Source: Enoplolaimus lenunculus
Taxonomy: Eukaryota > Nematoda > Enoplea > Enoplida > Thoracostomopsidae
Direction of reading: 5' to 3'
Length of the DNA stretch: 64,000 bases
Assembly: GCA_030248215.1 (NCBI GenBank)
Contig: JASANG010001006.1
Location: forward strand, 248,001 to 312,000
Part shown: piece by piece, positions 49,091 to 59,436 of the stretch
Numbering within the stretch: the first letter of the stretch is position 1
How the letters are laid out: each line of letters starts with the position of its first letter
The notes under the pieces: generated by a model
The model's input: only the letters and a program-made list of their open reading frames with translations
What the model was told of the DNA's origin: nothing
The model's database searches: none
Made by a program: the position numbers and the translations under genes

Positions 49091-49337
49091 CACTGTAAAT
49101 TCAAGTGAGTTGATTTTAACTCACAATGAGTTAAATCGCTCACTCTGAGTTAGGACTATCAGAACTCAGAATTTTGAGTTGATTCAAATCTTTCTGAAAT
49201 AATTAATGAACTCACCCAGAGTCAACTCTACTCAGAGTTAGAATCAACCTAACTCAGAGTGAGTCAATGTTTACTGATTTCAGAAATAACCAATTCGCTA
49301 GCTGAATTGATTAATCAACTCATTACAATTTACAGTG
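49091..49337. mobile_element. MITE family D
   Basis: TA-flanked, CACTGTAAATTCAAGTGAG to CAATTTACAGTG. Very close to 16989-17238 in layout. Confidence 0.85.
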
Positions 49338-49554
49338 TAGGTGTCGTCAAAAAAACTTACAACGCCGAAAGCTTGAGGCCTTCACGAGCGTTTGGCAATA
49401 CGCTTTCGTCATTATGCATACCAGCTGCTTCTGCAAATATAGCCGCACAAACGGCCAACATTCCAACTGGCACTGCGCAACCAGTGTAAACTGTTGTCGA
49501 TTGATAATTGATCCAACATCTGAAATAAACCCTACTTTAAGTACGGTTTATAGA

Positions 49555-49770
49555 GCCCGTAGTCTCAAATGTGTGTAGCACCTGTCACCAGTTAATGATT
49601 TGTAAAAGTTTCGAACAAGCGACTGATAATATAAGGTTCAAAATTGTGCACATTTTTCACGTTTGATTTGGCCTGCTACTGTATCAATTTTGAGATGCAC
49701 AATTGCATTGAATCGTCAGTTTAGAAACCTGTCGCTAGCTGATGATAGTTGCTATACGCATAAGATAATA
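49555..49770. mobile_element. Family G repeat, right end missing
   Basis: TAGTCTCAAATGTGTGTAGC and CCTGTCACCAGTTAATGAT at the left. The internal TTTTTCACGTTTGAT block is present; the right end fades after GATGATAGTTGC. Confidence 0.55.
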
Positions 49771-49774
49771 TGAG

Positions 49775-50180
49775 CATTGATTTTTAATTTTTAAGCCTTT
49801 TTATAATAGATGTTGCCGAAACTAAAATGTTATGCTCGTCTCAATAGAAAATTCAAGTCTTAGCATAAATTTTAAATTTTAGCAAAATCGTAACATAACG
49901 CTCTACTTCAAAGCATGATAGTGATGCAACAAAGGGTTGCAGAGTACAAAATAATAAATATTAATATTACACTGGACCATTAAAATTGATAAATTTTCTC
50001 AAACGTTAAAATTCAACCTTGTGCTGACCCAATCAATTCATACCGAAACATTTTATTTCGCGACTATATGTGGGTAACTCTATACTCTAACCGTATACTT
50101 TTTGTATAGAATTTTGTGCAAATTCAGTCTTTTGTTAAGCAATTTAATACCAACGCAATATATAATCTCTAAAACCAATG
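49775..50180. other. Intergenic, nothing recognised
   Basis: AT-rich, no feature supported. Confidence 0.45.
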
Positions 50181-50181
50181 T

Positions 50182-50425
50182 TTGTATACAGTCGTGCTGT
50201 ATTTTTAAATATCTGCAGCACCAGTCACCAATTTATGATAAGTCTTGTAACGTTCGAACCAATGAATGGTAAGATTCCGAATTCAGACCATTTTTCGCAT
50301 TTGATAATTCTTCTGCCTTTGTTGTAAATTTGAGAGCAAACAGTTGCAATCGTTCGTCAGTTTGAAAACATATCGCTATACTGGTGATATGAGCTATATA
50401 GACATTTGAGAATACGGGTCTTAAT
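50182..50425. mobile_element. Family G repeat
   Basis: Left end worn (GCAGCACCAGTCACCA). Interior CGAACCAATGAATGG and TTTTTCGCATTTGAT; right end GACATTTGAGAATACGG. Confidence 0.6.
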
Positions 50426-50659
50426 CCTGCAACTAGCGCGATTGCCAGATGACAATGACACTATGATCTTTCGACATAACCTTTGCTTGCAATCCGACTT
50501 ACGAAAACTGCGATTGATATTTGCCAAGTCCAGCAGATGCAGTAATTGCAGTGCAACAAACGCCAGTTGCTAAAATTAAAAAATAAAGCAACGAAATTGA
50601 GATTTGGTGTAATTTTATGGTTTCTTAGACAGTTTTACTGCATAAAACCTTTGATAATA

Positions 50660-50862
50660 TGGCCCATTTCAGCGACGAAACGTTTTTCTGTGGGACTGGA
50701 TAAGGGCAAGCTTAAGCTTTAGTCTAATTTTTTTGCTTGGCTTAGGGTAAGGTTAAGGCTTAGGAGTATGCTCAATCTTACGCGTAGGCCTAGGCTTAGG
50801 CTTCGGCTTAAAAATATGCTTATACCTAATACTGTTCCGACCTGTCCTTTACATTGGCCGAT
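50660..50862 (+). mobile_element. MITE family B1
   Basis: GGCCCATTTCAGCGACGAAAC at the left, CTGTCCTTTACATTGGCC at the right, mixed TTAGGC/TTCGGC core. Confidence 0.75.
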
Positions 50863-51084
50863 AATCTACATGAAATATTTAGAGACAGACTACACTCACA
50901 CTTATAGGTTTGCAAACGGTATACTTTAGTAAGAAAGTGTTAGAATCTTAAGCTGAACCTGGACATAGTTTCACACGATTGCACTCAGACCATATCCATC
51001 AACTCAACATCAAAACCACAATATTTAGTATAAAGATTTAGTTCACACAGAATAAATTTTTTTTAAAATTTCAAGCCTCCTTCG

Positions 51085-51206
51085 ATTCAGTGAGCGACTC
51101 AGTGAGTCGAATTTGACTCTGGCAGAGTCGAATTTTGAATCAATTCGTATAATCCGGAAAAGCCTATTTCGAAGAGAGTCAATTTGACTCACCATTTTTT
51201 GTAGTG
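51085..51206. mobile_element. MITE family A, right half only
   Basis: From about the centre (GTGAGTCGAATTTGACTC) to TTTTTTGTAGTG. The left arm is missing. Confidence 0.7.
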
Positions 51207-51209
51207 TGC

Positions 51210-52165
51210 TTTCTTAAATTTTCAAGTTATAATTGTCTTGTATTTAACACATTAATAGTCTTAAACAGCTGTTTCTTAAATGATTAAAGCATAAAATTAA
51301 GTTGCAACGTTTATATTCTTAAGAGAGTATATAAATAATCGAATTTCAAAGATATTTGTTGAGCTCAGGCTCCCTCCAACCCAAGTTTTCGTCTTAGACA
51401 TATCTTAGGTTGTAAAATTAGGGTATTGGGTTGAGGTTTAGCCCCCAATTTTGAATTTGATTTTCATGACATCCCTGTTTTATTTCAGACAATTTGTCTT
51501 GTATTTCTGAAATATTTGTCTTATATTTCAGAAATATTTTTCTTAATCGTTCATAAAACAAAGTCTTAAATTTAAGAAATTTAAGTGTGAAATGTTCAAG
51601 ACCAAAATTTCTGAAAATTTTAAGAAATAAAAATCTTGAATTCGAGACATATATATCTGGAGTTTGTATCAAGACTTAATTGTCTTAAATTTCAGACAAT
51701 ATTTCTTGAATACAACAAAACTTATTTTGTGTATAGTAAAATTGCATCTGACAATTCGCGATCGCTAGCGGTTGACATTTTAAGACATTGCCCGCTCCGC
51801 TCCACGGTTAAAATTTTTTTGGATCCTTTGCTGTACATGGATGACCCCCCCATTCAATATTTCGAACCTATTGCAGCTGTGGTGAACTGAAGTCGTGACA
51901 AAACCGATCCGGCGGATGTAAGATTCATTGATATTGCCAGACAATTTGACGACTCTGCAGCTAAAAACGCTGCGTTCACAATGAAACATGTTTGCATCAT
52001 CATTGCAACTGACTCGCATTCAAGGCGGTTTGCCTAAAATATTCATTTCAAGCTTGTGTAGCCAGTAGAACACGCTGGGTGGCCAAACTGTTTTGGGAAC
52101 GGCATGCAGTTGATCGCACAAGACGTACAAGTGAGACAAAACTTTTCTTAGGCGAGGCAAAATTA
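51210..52165. other. Intergenic, nothing recognised
   Basis: 51450-51720 contains repeated TTTCAGA(C/A)A(A/T)TT(T/G)GTCTT words in a loose array. No gene supported. Confidence 0.4.
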
Positions 52166-52167
52166 GC

Positions 52168-52440
52168 TGTATTCTTGAATGTGTATAGCACCTATCGCGA
52201 ATGGCTTTTACAACAAGGGCCTATATTCTAAGATGCGTTTACCACGTAAAACACTAGGTACAATAGATTTTCAAACACACGAACAACTTCAGTTGCAGAT
52301 TTCAACGCCTGCGCCAGAAGTAAAGCCAAATCAAATGCGAAAAATGTGCTGAATTTTCAAACATCACCATTTACTGATTTGAAAGCTACAATACCTATCA
52401 CCAACTGATGTAAGGAGCTACACGCATTTGAGAATACGCG
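52168..52440. mobile_element. Family G repeat
   Basis: GTATTCTTGAATGTGTATAGC at the left; CTATCACCAACTGATGTAAGG and CGCATTTGAGAATACG at the right. Confidence 0.6.
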
Positions 52441-52797
52441 CCAAGACGTCTACTGCAACTTTTAATTTCACAAAAGAATAGTTTTTTTGTACTCCGTCAT
52501 TCGGCTATTTAAAAACAGTAGCTTACCTAGGATTGCTGTCTGGTGAATACTAGTGCCGACCAAAACATAGTATGCTGGCTTTTGAAGTGTTATTAGTATG
52601 ACATAAATGAATAAATGTTCATGGATTGGCTCCACTGGCCCCAACTAATCGCGCCCTTATTCAAAAGTTACAAGACCTATTACCATGTAGTGGCATAAAG
52701 ATGAGAGTATCGAGTCTTACGTCTGTTTTAGGTTCCAACGCAAATAAAATCAACAGATGACCGCATAGAAGCGATAGCTCTTGACCCATTTGAATGC

Positions 52798-53117
52798 AAC
52801 GTTCAGGTGAAAATATTCTAAAAGTAAATAAATAATCAACATTAACACCAGTTTCCTAGGGACAGTTGATACGTTTTTCAACATACCGTGGATGATTGAA
52901 ATTTAAAATCAAATTCATGATAATTTACTATTTGATAATTAATAAAACGGCTTTTGTGGAGCAAACAACGTTCAGGTGAAAATATTCAAAAAGTAAATAA
53001 TCAATAACACCAGTTTCCTAGGGACAGTTGATACCTTTTTCAACATAGCGTGGATGATTGAAATTTAAAATCAAATTCATGAAAATTTACTATTTGATAA
53101 TTCATAAAACGGCTTAG
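52798..53117. repeat. Tandem duplication, two units of about 165 bp
   Basis: Units 52798-52962 and 52967-53117 share CAACGTTCAGGTGAAAATAT, CAGTTTCCTAGGGACAGTTG and CAAATTCATGA with few differences, so the duplication is recent. Origin unknown. Confidence 0.85.
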
Positions 53118-53200
53118 GAGCAAAAATTAATCAAAATACACTTCTCCTGGTCATATGTGGAGCTATCGCAGGGGATCTGCGATCAGAATTATCACAGCTA

Positions 53201-53608
53201 CTGTATTGACCCGAATAAGAGGGGGTAATAAATAGAAGTCCGTATCCCTAATAAGAGTCCGTAGGCGGATAGAGTCTCGGAACCCTAATCAGAGTCCATG
53301 AATGTCAATTATCCCTAATTGTAGCGTATAAATGACTCCAGGACCAAATAATTTGAGTTTGAAACTTTAAAGTTTATTTAAGTTTTGAAAGTACATTCTT
53401 AAGTATAACCTTGCATTATCGCTCAAGCTTTTAATGCAAGGTAAAAACCGTTTAATTCAACGGATAGTTGCAATACCGGATATATATCTGTAAGGAAGGG
53501 TGGTGCAGGGCTGGTTCAAAATAAATAACAGTCCGTAACCGAATAACAAGGGGGTACACTCTGGAGAGCCCAAATAAAAATCCCCCCCTCTTATTCGGGT
53601 CACTACAG
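53201..53608. mobile_element. MITE family C, full length
   Basis: CTGTATTGACCCGAATAAG to CTTATTCGGGTCACTACAG, with TA at the left flank. Confidence 0.85.
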
Positions 53609-53609
53609 G

Positions 53610-53725
53610 AGCCCCTTGAACACCTAAAAACTTTCAATGTTGCTTGTCAGTCATCGGAATTTCTTGTATGCTCCTCCGACAGAATTTTCAGTTTCCTGCT
53701 AGCAAGGTGAGTTGGCTGCAGAGTT
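53610..53725 (-). mobile_element. Family E fragment
   Basis: Minus-strand GCCAACTCACCTTGCTAGCAGG block, abutting the family C element, whose insertion may have truncated it. Confidence 0.4.
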
Positions 53726-53859
53726 GCACGCTACCAGCGGGTAAACGCGTACCGGGCAGAGTAAATGTTGATGGGGGTATACCGGCACTTTTATATTTAT
53801 AAGTTCAAAACCATTTCAGTAATTTTAGCTATTTCAAGAATAAAATGCTTTGTTCAGGC

Positions 53860-53968
53860 TTAGTGAAAATGTATCCCGTCACACTTGTGTAGCGGCGGGC
53901 GAAAAATACAAAAGTGCCCGGTATACCTGCGGGTAAAATTTTTTACAGAGTTAAAACAACCATTAAAG
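53860..53968 (-). CDS. Candidate last exon of the sushi/CTLD receptor (cytoplasmic tail)
   Basis: Acceptor AAAATTTCAG lies directly before it. Entered in phase 2 from the transmembrane exon, the frame gives about 35 residues (SFNGCFNSVKNFTRRYTG...) to a TAA. Half of it overlaps a sequence resembling a local repeat (ACCCGC...GTATACCGGGCAC, also near 53735 and 54660), so another last exon farther on is possible. No polyadenylation signal was identified. Confidence 0.35.
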
Positions 53969-54038
53969 CTGAAATTTTGTTGGTTACAACATTAAAAGCT
54001 TTGATACTGTCTTGCTTACCAGTGAAAAATCAACTAAC

Positions 54039-54148
54039 CTGAATAATGCAAACATCACCAGACAACATGAAATTATTGCACATAGCCAAATACATCCAAG
54101 AACTTGAACGCTTTTGAGAACAAAAACAACAGTCTCGGAGTATGGAAC
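54039..54148 (-). CDS. Transmembrane exon of the sushi/CTLD receptor
   Basis: 110 nt between TTTTCTGTTTTAG and CAG|GTTAGT, entered in phase 0. It encodes VPYSETVVFVLKSVQ followed by a hydrophobic helix (VLGCIWLCAIISCCLVMFALF), an evident membrane span of about 21 residues. Together with the signal peptide this predicts a type I membrane protein. It ends in phase 2, which fits the exon proposed at 53968. Confidence 0.7.
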
Positions 54149-54485
54149 CTAAAACAGAAAAGTAAATTAACTAAATAAGACATAATTCACAGAAATACAA
54201 AATCCAAGCATTAATATTGAACGAGCTGTAGATTAGAAAACAGATACAAAAAGCGTCGGAACAACCTAATCTTTATAGATTTGAAAACACTAACCGAAAC
54301 CTTTTTCACTACTACAGCCACATATTCCAAACAGATTTTGTGTTAAAACAGTACAATCGTTTTGCTGTATATTTCAAATTCTTCTGCTATACCGACAATA
54401 TTCATTTTAAAACTGTCTGAAAAATTTCGTTGATTTTACTTATAATTTACAATACGTATATATATTATATACTATACTGACTTAC

Positions 54486-54505
54486 CTCTTTAGGATATTC
54501 GAAGG
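54486..54505 (-). CDS. 20-nt microexon of the sushi/CTLD receptor
   Basis: Bounded by TTTATTTTCAG and GAG|GTAAGT, both near-consensus. Entered in phase 1 and left in phase 0, it bridges the sushi 3 exon and the membrane exon exactly, adding TFEYPKE between them (the Thr codon is split with the preceding exon). Confidence 0.55.
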
Positions 54506-55038
54506 CTGAAAATAAACATTTTAAGTTTAAAAATTAAATTTCTGACAATTTTAGATCCGCCTTTGCTTTTGTGAAATCATTTTGCGACTAGTCCTTGTTT
54601 TATAAAACATTGCGAACTGAGAGCTGCACCAGAGTGGGAAGTGGGTAAAGACTCATTTACCCGACCCGTGCTTTACCCACGCGAACAAGAATTTTTTACC
54701 CGCGACTATACCCGTGCAAAACAGATCTGTCCACGACCACGTTTTACCCGCGCCTGAAGGTAAACCAGTATTTTAACCATCGCTTGTGGTTCGCGCTTTA
54801 ATGAACTTTTGCGATATCGCCTTAATGAATTTTACAAATATGAAATTTTACTAGAAACAACAAAAATTCAAACCCAGCTAAATAAAGCACGGACAAAATT
54901 TTTAAAAAAACAGTAAATGGCACTTTATAACAGGATGTAAAATAAGTAATAAAATTTCGCTCGCTCTAAGCCGCAAGTAAGCGTGAGTATTTGGTTTTGC
55001 AATCGCTATTTTGGCTACGCACCAGCCACCAAACTTAC

Positions 55039-55242
55039 TGCAAACTGGCAAATCATCTTCGAAGGTTCCATCGCTAGAACAATGCAAGTTTTCTAATCCA
55101 ATCAATTCGTTGTCGTCGACGCATTTGAAGTGAACTGTTTCACCCTGCCGAATGAAATAGTACGTATCGTTGCGCATTACTTCGTTGCCTAAAGCTGCTG
55201 ATACGACTGTCCCGTTGTTGATTTCAGGTACCAAACAGTATT
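55039..55242 (-). CDS. Sushi (CCP) domain 3 exon of the receptor
   Basis: 204 nt, phase 1 on both sides (TTTTCTTTCTAG before, GTTTGCA|GTAAGT after). It encodes a full sushi module with its four cysteines: YCLVPEINNG, TVHFKCVDD, NLHCSSDG, LPVC. The usual Trp before the last Cys is replaced by Phe (GTFEDDLPVC). One domain per phase-1 exon is the standard arrangement of sushi genes. Confidence 0.85.
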
Positions 55243-55267
55243 CTAGAAAGAAAAGACCTATGCATAG

Positions 55268-55425
55268 GACAAAGTCTGACCAGAAAGCGTGAATATTAGC
55301 TTAATCTGAAGTCTGACCAGAAAGCGTGAATATTAGTTTAATCTGAAGTCTGACCAGAAAGCGTGAATATTAGCTTAACCTGAAATCTGACCAGAAAGCG
55401 TGAATATTAGCTTAATCTAAAGTCT
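55268..55425. repeat. 38-bp tandem repeat in receptor intron, about 4 copies
   Basis: Unit begins AAGTCTGACCAGAAAGCGTG and continues AATATTAGCTTAATCTG. Copies are nearly identical. It ends about 25 bp from the acceptor of the sushi 3 exon. Confidence 0.9.
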
Positions 55426-55429
55426 GTGC

Positions 55430-55650
55430 TTATATTCTCAAATGTATGTATCAGAAGTTTAGCGATAGGTTTTCAAACTGACGAACGCGTGCAGTTAATT
55501 ACGCATTTGAACGTTTACGCAGCAGTAGGGAACATCGAACTCGCCATATTCGCTAAATGTGATTTCGACGGTCACCATTCGCTGATTCGATAGATGCAAG
55601 ACGTGTTACCAACTGGTTATAGGTGCTACACACATTTCGAGAAAGCGTGA
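55430..55650. mobile_element. Family G repeat in receptor intron
   Basis: TATATTCTCAAATGTATGTA at the left, GGTGCTACACACATTTCGAGA at the right. Confidence 0.6.
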
Positions 55651-55992
55651 CCTTATTCAGAGTTATCCCGAAACGCAAGCGCCGAAACGAATCACTACGG
55701 CCTACGGCTATGCGCCATATACGTATGCATATGAAAGTTAGCAATATTATAAAAAAACTGAATAGGTTCATAACAACAGAGCCACCAAGAGTTTAGTTCA
55801 GATATTCTAGTTTTCTCAGACTGTGTAACGGACCAACTGTATCTAAACACCGCTCGATTTCAATTGATATTGATATCTAGCTATTTATCATATTTATTTG
55901 ATTGGTGGCATAAATTGTTTATATCATTAAAATTATTTTCACGACTTTAAATCGGTACTCTAATTTCTATTTCTATCAACTGTTTTCTGTGA

Positions 55993-56195
55993 CCGTATTC
56001 TCAATTGTGTGTAGCACCTATCACCAGCTGGTAACAGGTCTTGGAACATTCGAATCTCTGCACGGAGAGTTTAGGAATCCAGCGCTGTTTTCAGGTTTCA
56101 TTTACCCAATTGCTGTGCAAAATTCGAGATTTGCAACCGCAACAGTTTGTAAGTTCGCGAACATATTACAACTGGTGATTGATGCTATACCAACT
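55993..56195. mobile_element. Family G repeat in receptor intron
   Basis: GTATTCTCAATTGTGTGTAGC, CCTATCACCAGCTGG. It produces a 103-codon plus-strand open frame that I do not treat as a gene. Ends about 60 bp from the next exon. Confidence 0.6.
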
Positions 56196-56252
56196 CCAGG
56201 GTTATTCATAGCCGTGCCTTTGACTGTAACTCTAAGACAAATCACTACTTAC

Positions 56253-56414
56253 GAATTGGAATATCGTCAGAAGTCAATTCGATGTCTTTGCTCAATGTAA
56301 ACGTTTTAGGAAGAGTTTCTGGATCATTAGACAGCCCGGCGCCCGGAGGTGGTAAATCTGCTGCATTGTTTTCTTTCAACGCAGTGCTGATCATACTTCG
56401 CAGTTGATTTCGAT
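56253..56414 (-). CDS. Linker exon of the sushi/CTLD receptor
   Basis: 162 nt between AGTATTTTTAG and AATTC|GTAAGT, phase 1 at both ends. It encodes 54 residues (RNQLRSMISTALKENNAADL..., then PPPGAGLSNDPETLP...) with no Cys and no recognised domain. It continues in frame from the threonine-rich exon and into sushi 3. Confidence 0.65.
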
Positions 56415-56566
56415 CTAAAAATACTCTTAAGACAGTAAAATATTGTACATATGTCTGTAGGAAAAATAAAAATGTTAAAAATTATGCAAAAAGTTGTCTG
56501 CAAAATCCAACATGAAAAAGTGTACAAGAATTTGACAATTGACTGCAATGCACACAAATTTTGCTA

Positions 56567-56767
56567 CACTGCAAAAAAATGGTGAGTCAAATTGACTGTC
56601 TCCGATATAGGCTTTTTCGGACTACGCAAAATGAGTCAAAATTTGACCCCGCCAGAGGTAAGTTCGACTCAATTTGACTCTAGCGGAGTCGAATTTTGAC
56701 TCAGTTTGTGTAGTCAGGAAAAGCCTATTTCGGAGAGAGTCAATTTGACTCATCATTTTTTGCAGTG
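56567..56767. mobile_element. MITE family A in receptor intron
   Basis: CACTGCAAAAAAATGG to TTTTTTGCAGTG; TA at the left only. It ends about 120 bp from the threonine-rich exon. Confidence 0.85.
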
Positions 56768-56889
56768 TGCGTTTCTCGCAGACGTAGTTTTTCTAAGTCC
56801 CACACATTTGTCCTTTCGACACGAGGGACGTCAATATTGACGTATGTCGGAGTATAATCACAACATCGCATAAATGATTTTGCCTTTAC

Positions 56890-57035
56890 CAGGTTTCAAA
56901 ACATTGCCAGCTTGAATTGACGGTAAACTTTCAACTGGTGTTGTCAATGTCGATGTTGCGGTTGGCGTAATTTCTTCTGCCGTATTTGATACATTCATTG
57001 TCGTTTCTGTTGTTGTTGTTGTTGTTGTTGTTGTA

Positions 57036-57113
<78 letters not shown>

Positions 57114-57171
57114 GCTGTTGTTGTTTCTGTTATTGCTGTTGTATTCATTTTCTTTTCTGTTGTATTTGTGT

Positions 57172-57203
<32 letters not shown>

Positions 57204-57300
57204 GCTGTTGTGGTTGTTGTTGTGTTTGTTGTTGTTGCTGTTGCTGTTGCTGTTGTTGTTGTCTGTGTTGTTGTCGAAGGCGAAGTAGTTGTAGGTAACT
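56890..57300 (-). CDS. Threonine-rich (mucin-like) stalk exon of the receptor
   Basis: 411 nt (137 codons), phase 1 at both ends: TACATTTTTAG before, AACCTG|GTAAAG after. Most of it is a pure or nearly pure ACA/ACAAC triplet array read as Thr (long runs at about 57005-57115 and 57175-57225), with scattered Ala, Asn, Glu. The edges are non-repetitive (LPTTTSPS at the start, ESLPSIQAGNVLKP at the end), and both fit the flanking exons. A Thr-rich stretch before a membrane-proximal domain is expected to be densely O-glycosylated and extended. Array length may be polymorphic or mis-assembled. Confidence 0.7.
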
Positions 57301-57367
57301 CTAAAAATGTAAACAAAGTTGAAATTCAGCAGTGCAATATTAATTATAAGCAGATTAAAAAATAATT

Positions 57368-57400
57368 GGTTTCTCTTGTGGTGGTGGTGGTGGTGACTCG
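57368..57400. repeat. GGT microsatellite in receptor intron
   Basis: Short GGTGGTGGTGGTGGTG run close to the acceptor side of the threonine-rich exon. Confidence 0.7.
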
Positions 57401-57525
57401 TCGGGCTGGTGGGTGTACGTACGCCCGCGTGTGTGACACTTAGTGCCAGAATGTATATACACGTTCATATCTAATAGCATAATTAGGAAGCGGCCCATAA
57501 TTTTTCCAGACAAAAATTTCGCATA

Positions 57526-57736
57526 CACTACAAAAAATGGTGTGTCAAATTAACTTTCTCCGAAATAGGTTCTGCGCGACTACGCAAACTGAGTCAATTT
57601 CGACTCCGCCAGAGTCAAACGTGCGAATCAGTGACTCGAACATGACTCTGGTGGAGTCGAATTTGACTCAGTTTGAGAAGTCTCGTACAGCCTATTTCAG
57701 AGAGAGAGTCAATTTGACTCACCATTTTTTGCAGTG
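57526..57736. mobile_element. MITE family A in receptor intron
   Basis: CACTACAAAAAATGG to TTTTTTGCAGTG, TA on both sides. About 225 bp from the threonine-rich exon. Confidence 0.9.
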
Positions 57737-57881
57737 TACGAGGCAAATAAATTTTGCGAAAATAATGGCAAGGCCCTGTTTCGCAACCTACGAAAATTGC
57801 ATTTGGCTTCTCGATCGCTTTGCTTGCGAGGTTTCTAGCACCATTGTATACTGCGCCCTGTATAGTTGCCTTCCGTGTTTC

Positions 57882-58078
57882 GGCCAATGTTACTTTTAGG
57901 GTCGTAACAGTAAATTAAGCGTATTCCTAAGCCTAAGCCTAAGCCTAACCGTTGCAAAAGCGTATTCCTATTCCTAAGCCTAAGCCTAAGCCTAAGCAAA
58001 AAATATAGTCTAGAATGTAAGCCTACTCTTTTACAGACCCACCAGAAACCGTGACGGTCCTAAAAGTAACATGGGCCC
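57882..58078 (+). mobile_element. MITE family B2 in receptor intron
   Basis: GGCCAATGTTACTTTTAGGG to CCTAAAAGTAACATGGGCC, with two CCTAAG arrays. Best-preserved B2; it ends about 70 bp from the sushi 2 exon. Confidence 0.85.
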
Positions 58079-58149
58079 GTGTTTGGATCGGCTAATGCCC
58101 CAAAAAATTGTTTACAAAAATATCAGATATTTACGAAAATTACGTTTAC

Positions 58150-58362
58150 CTATACAACTAAAATCGCCAGGCGGATACCAAGTTCCGTTTGGATAGCATT
58201 CATAGTTTACACGATAACTGCCGGATGTGTTGACCATATATCCGGTATCGCATCCTAAGCTGATAGAAGCCGCAAGATCGTATATGTCCATATCCGGGCT
58301 AACCACGACATTATCAGCCACGTTCATCCTCGAACAATTTTGCATCAAAGCATTGGCGGATT
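58150..58362 (-). CDS. Sushi (CCP) domain 2 exon of the receptor
   Basis: 213 nt, TTGAATTTTCAG before and TGTATAG|GTAAAC after, phase 1 at both ends. Four sushi cysteines: QNCSRMN, SLGCDTGY, NYECYPNGTW, GDFSC, with the typical G-x-W before the last Cys. Several N-x-S/T glycosylation sites. Confidence 0.85.
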
Positions 58363-58671
58363 CTGAAAATTCAAACGGCAAATGTCAGGCTGATAGTGAT
58401 TGATACATCTAGAACGAGTGTTTGTGTTAGAGACTGGATCATACGACCCAATAGTGGTCTAATGGACACACCAATGCGATGCCAATTTAGTAAAATTCAC
58501 TAATCACATTTCAAGCAACCTCAAGAAATTTACGAACCAAGTCAAAATCTAAACACAGACGGTATTTTTACCTAACTTTAACCTAAGCCTAAACCTAAAC
58601 CAAAACTATAGCCAGGTCGCAGCTACATAGGATAAAGAGCAAAACACTTCGTCAACGGCCAAAAAACTTAC

Positions 58672-58824
58672 CTGTAGAATACAAAAGAATGACTGTTATT
58701 TCTTGACCATGACGTTTATCCTGTTTGCGAATTACGGTATAACAAGCCCGGATCTTGTACTTTTTTCGCCACGTTAATAGTTTGAGACATGGACTATACT
58801 CGGAAAACGAATACGCAAAGACTT
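58672..58824 (-). CDS. Candidate final CTLD exon of the receptor, 5' edge uncertain
   Basis: The 3' edge is clear: CTACAG|GTAAGT, leaving in phase 1 as sushi 2 requires. The frame is open back to about 58824 (...EYSPCLKLLTWRKKYKIRACYTVIRKQ...). The acceptor is not settled: a weak AG at about 58825, an internal ACAAG, or a separate small exon near 58830-58846 are all possible. Confidence 0.45.
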
Positions 58825-59004
58825 ACGTTTACGAAATCCTGCTCTAAAACTTACGCCTGGTGGGGGGCAATGTACAAGTACAATAGCTTAAGACCCTAAA
58901 TTGTTCATAAAAGGTCAGAAAATTTCTGCATCAGGTAGGTTTTGCTCCAATTCCCGAGCTAAAGTTCTGGCTGCGCCCCTAGAAATAATCAACGTTACAC
59001 TTAC

Positions 59005-59098
59005 CGTTAATGCATACAGTAAATAACCAGTGGTAGCACGATTCCCAGGTGATAACGGTATTGTTCGCAATACCACAAAGCGTTATATTTGTTGTATT
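59005..59098 (-). CDS. CTLD exon 3 of the receptor
   Basis: 94 nt, GTTAAGTTTTAG before and ACG|GTAAGT after. It is open only in phase 0, which is the phase left by the preceding exon. Encodes NTTNITLCGIANNTVITWESCYHW..., Cys/Trp-rich as in the core of C-type-lectin-like domains. No EPN/QPD or WND calcium-sugar motif is seen. Confidence 0.55.
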
Positions 59099-59436
59099 CT
59101 AAAACTTAACAAACAAGCCTTTGTCATCATGGTCAATAAGGTGTTTCCAGTACTATAACATACCACTATAACAGACCGGAGCCGGATACTACGAATTCCG
59201 CTTGTATATTATATCCTAGTGATATCCTGGTAATACTGTTAATCCTAGGACGGATTTAGACTTTTTTGGTCGTTCTCTGATATCGCAAATCACTTACTGT
59301 GCTATATAGTCAGTTTGGTCACAAATAATATATAGTACCTATTACTTTTCAGCATTATTAATAGGATTCGAAGGCCGAAGCCGGATGTCGATTTTACCGG
59401 AACCGCCGCATATCCGGTTAAACTAGGCGAGGATTA

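Noticed and set aside
55989-56300. 103-codon plus-strand frame
   Set aside because: It lies in a family G repeat within an intron of the receptor gene.
57037-57365. Poly-Leu and poly-Val plus-strand frames
   Set aside because: Antisense readings of the ACA triplet array in the threonine-rich exon.
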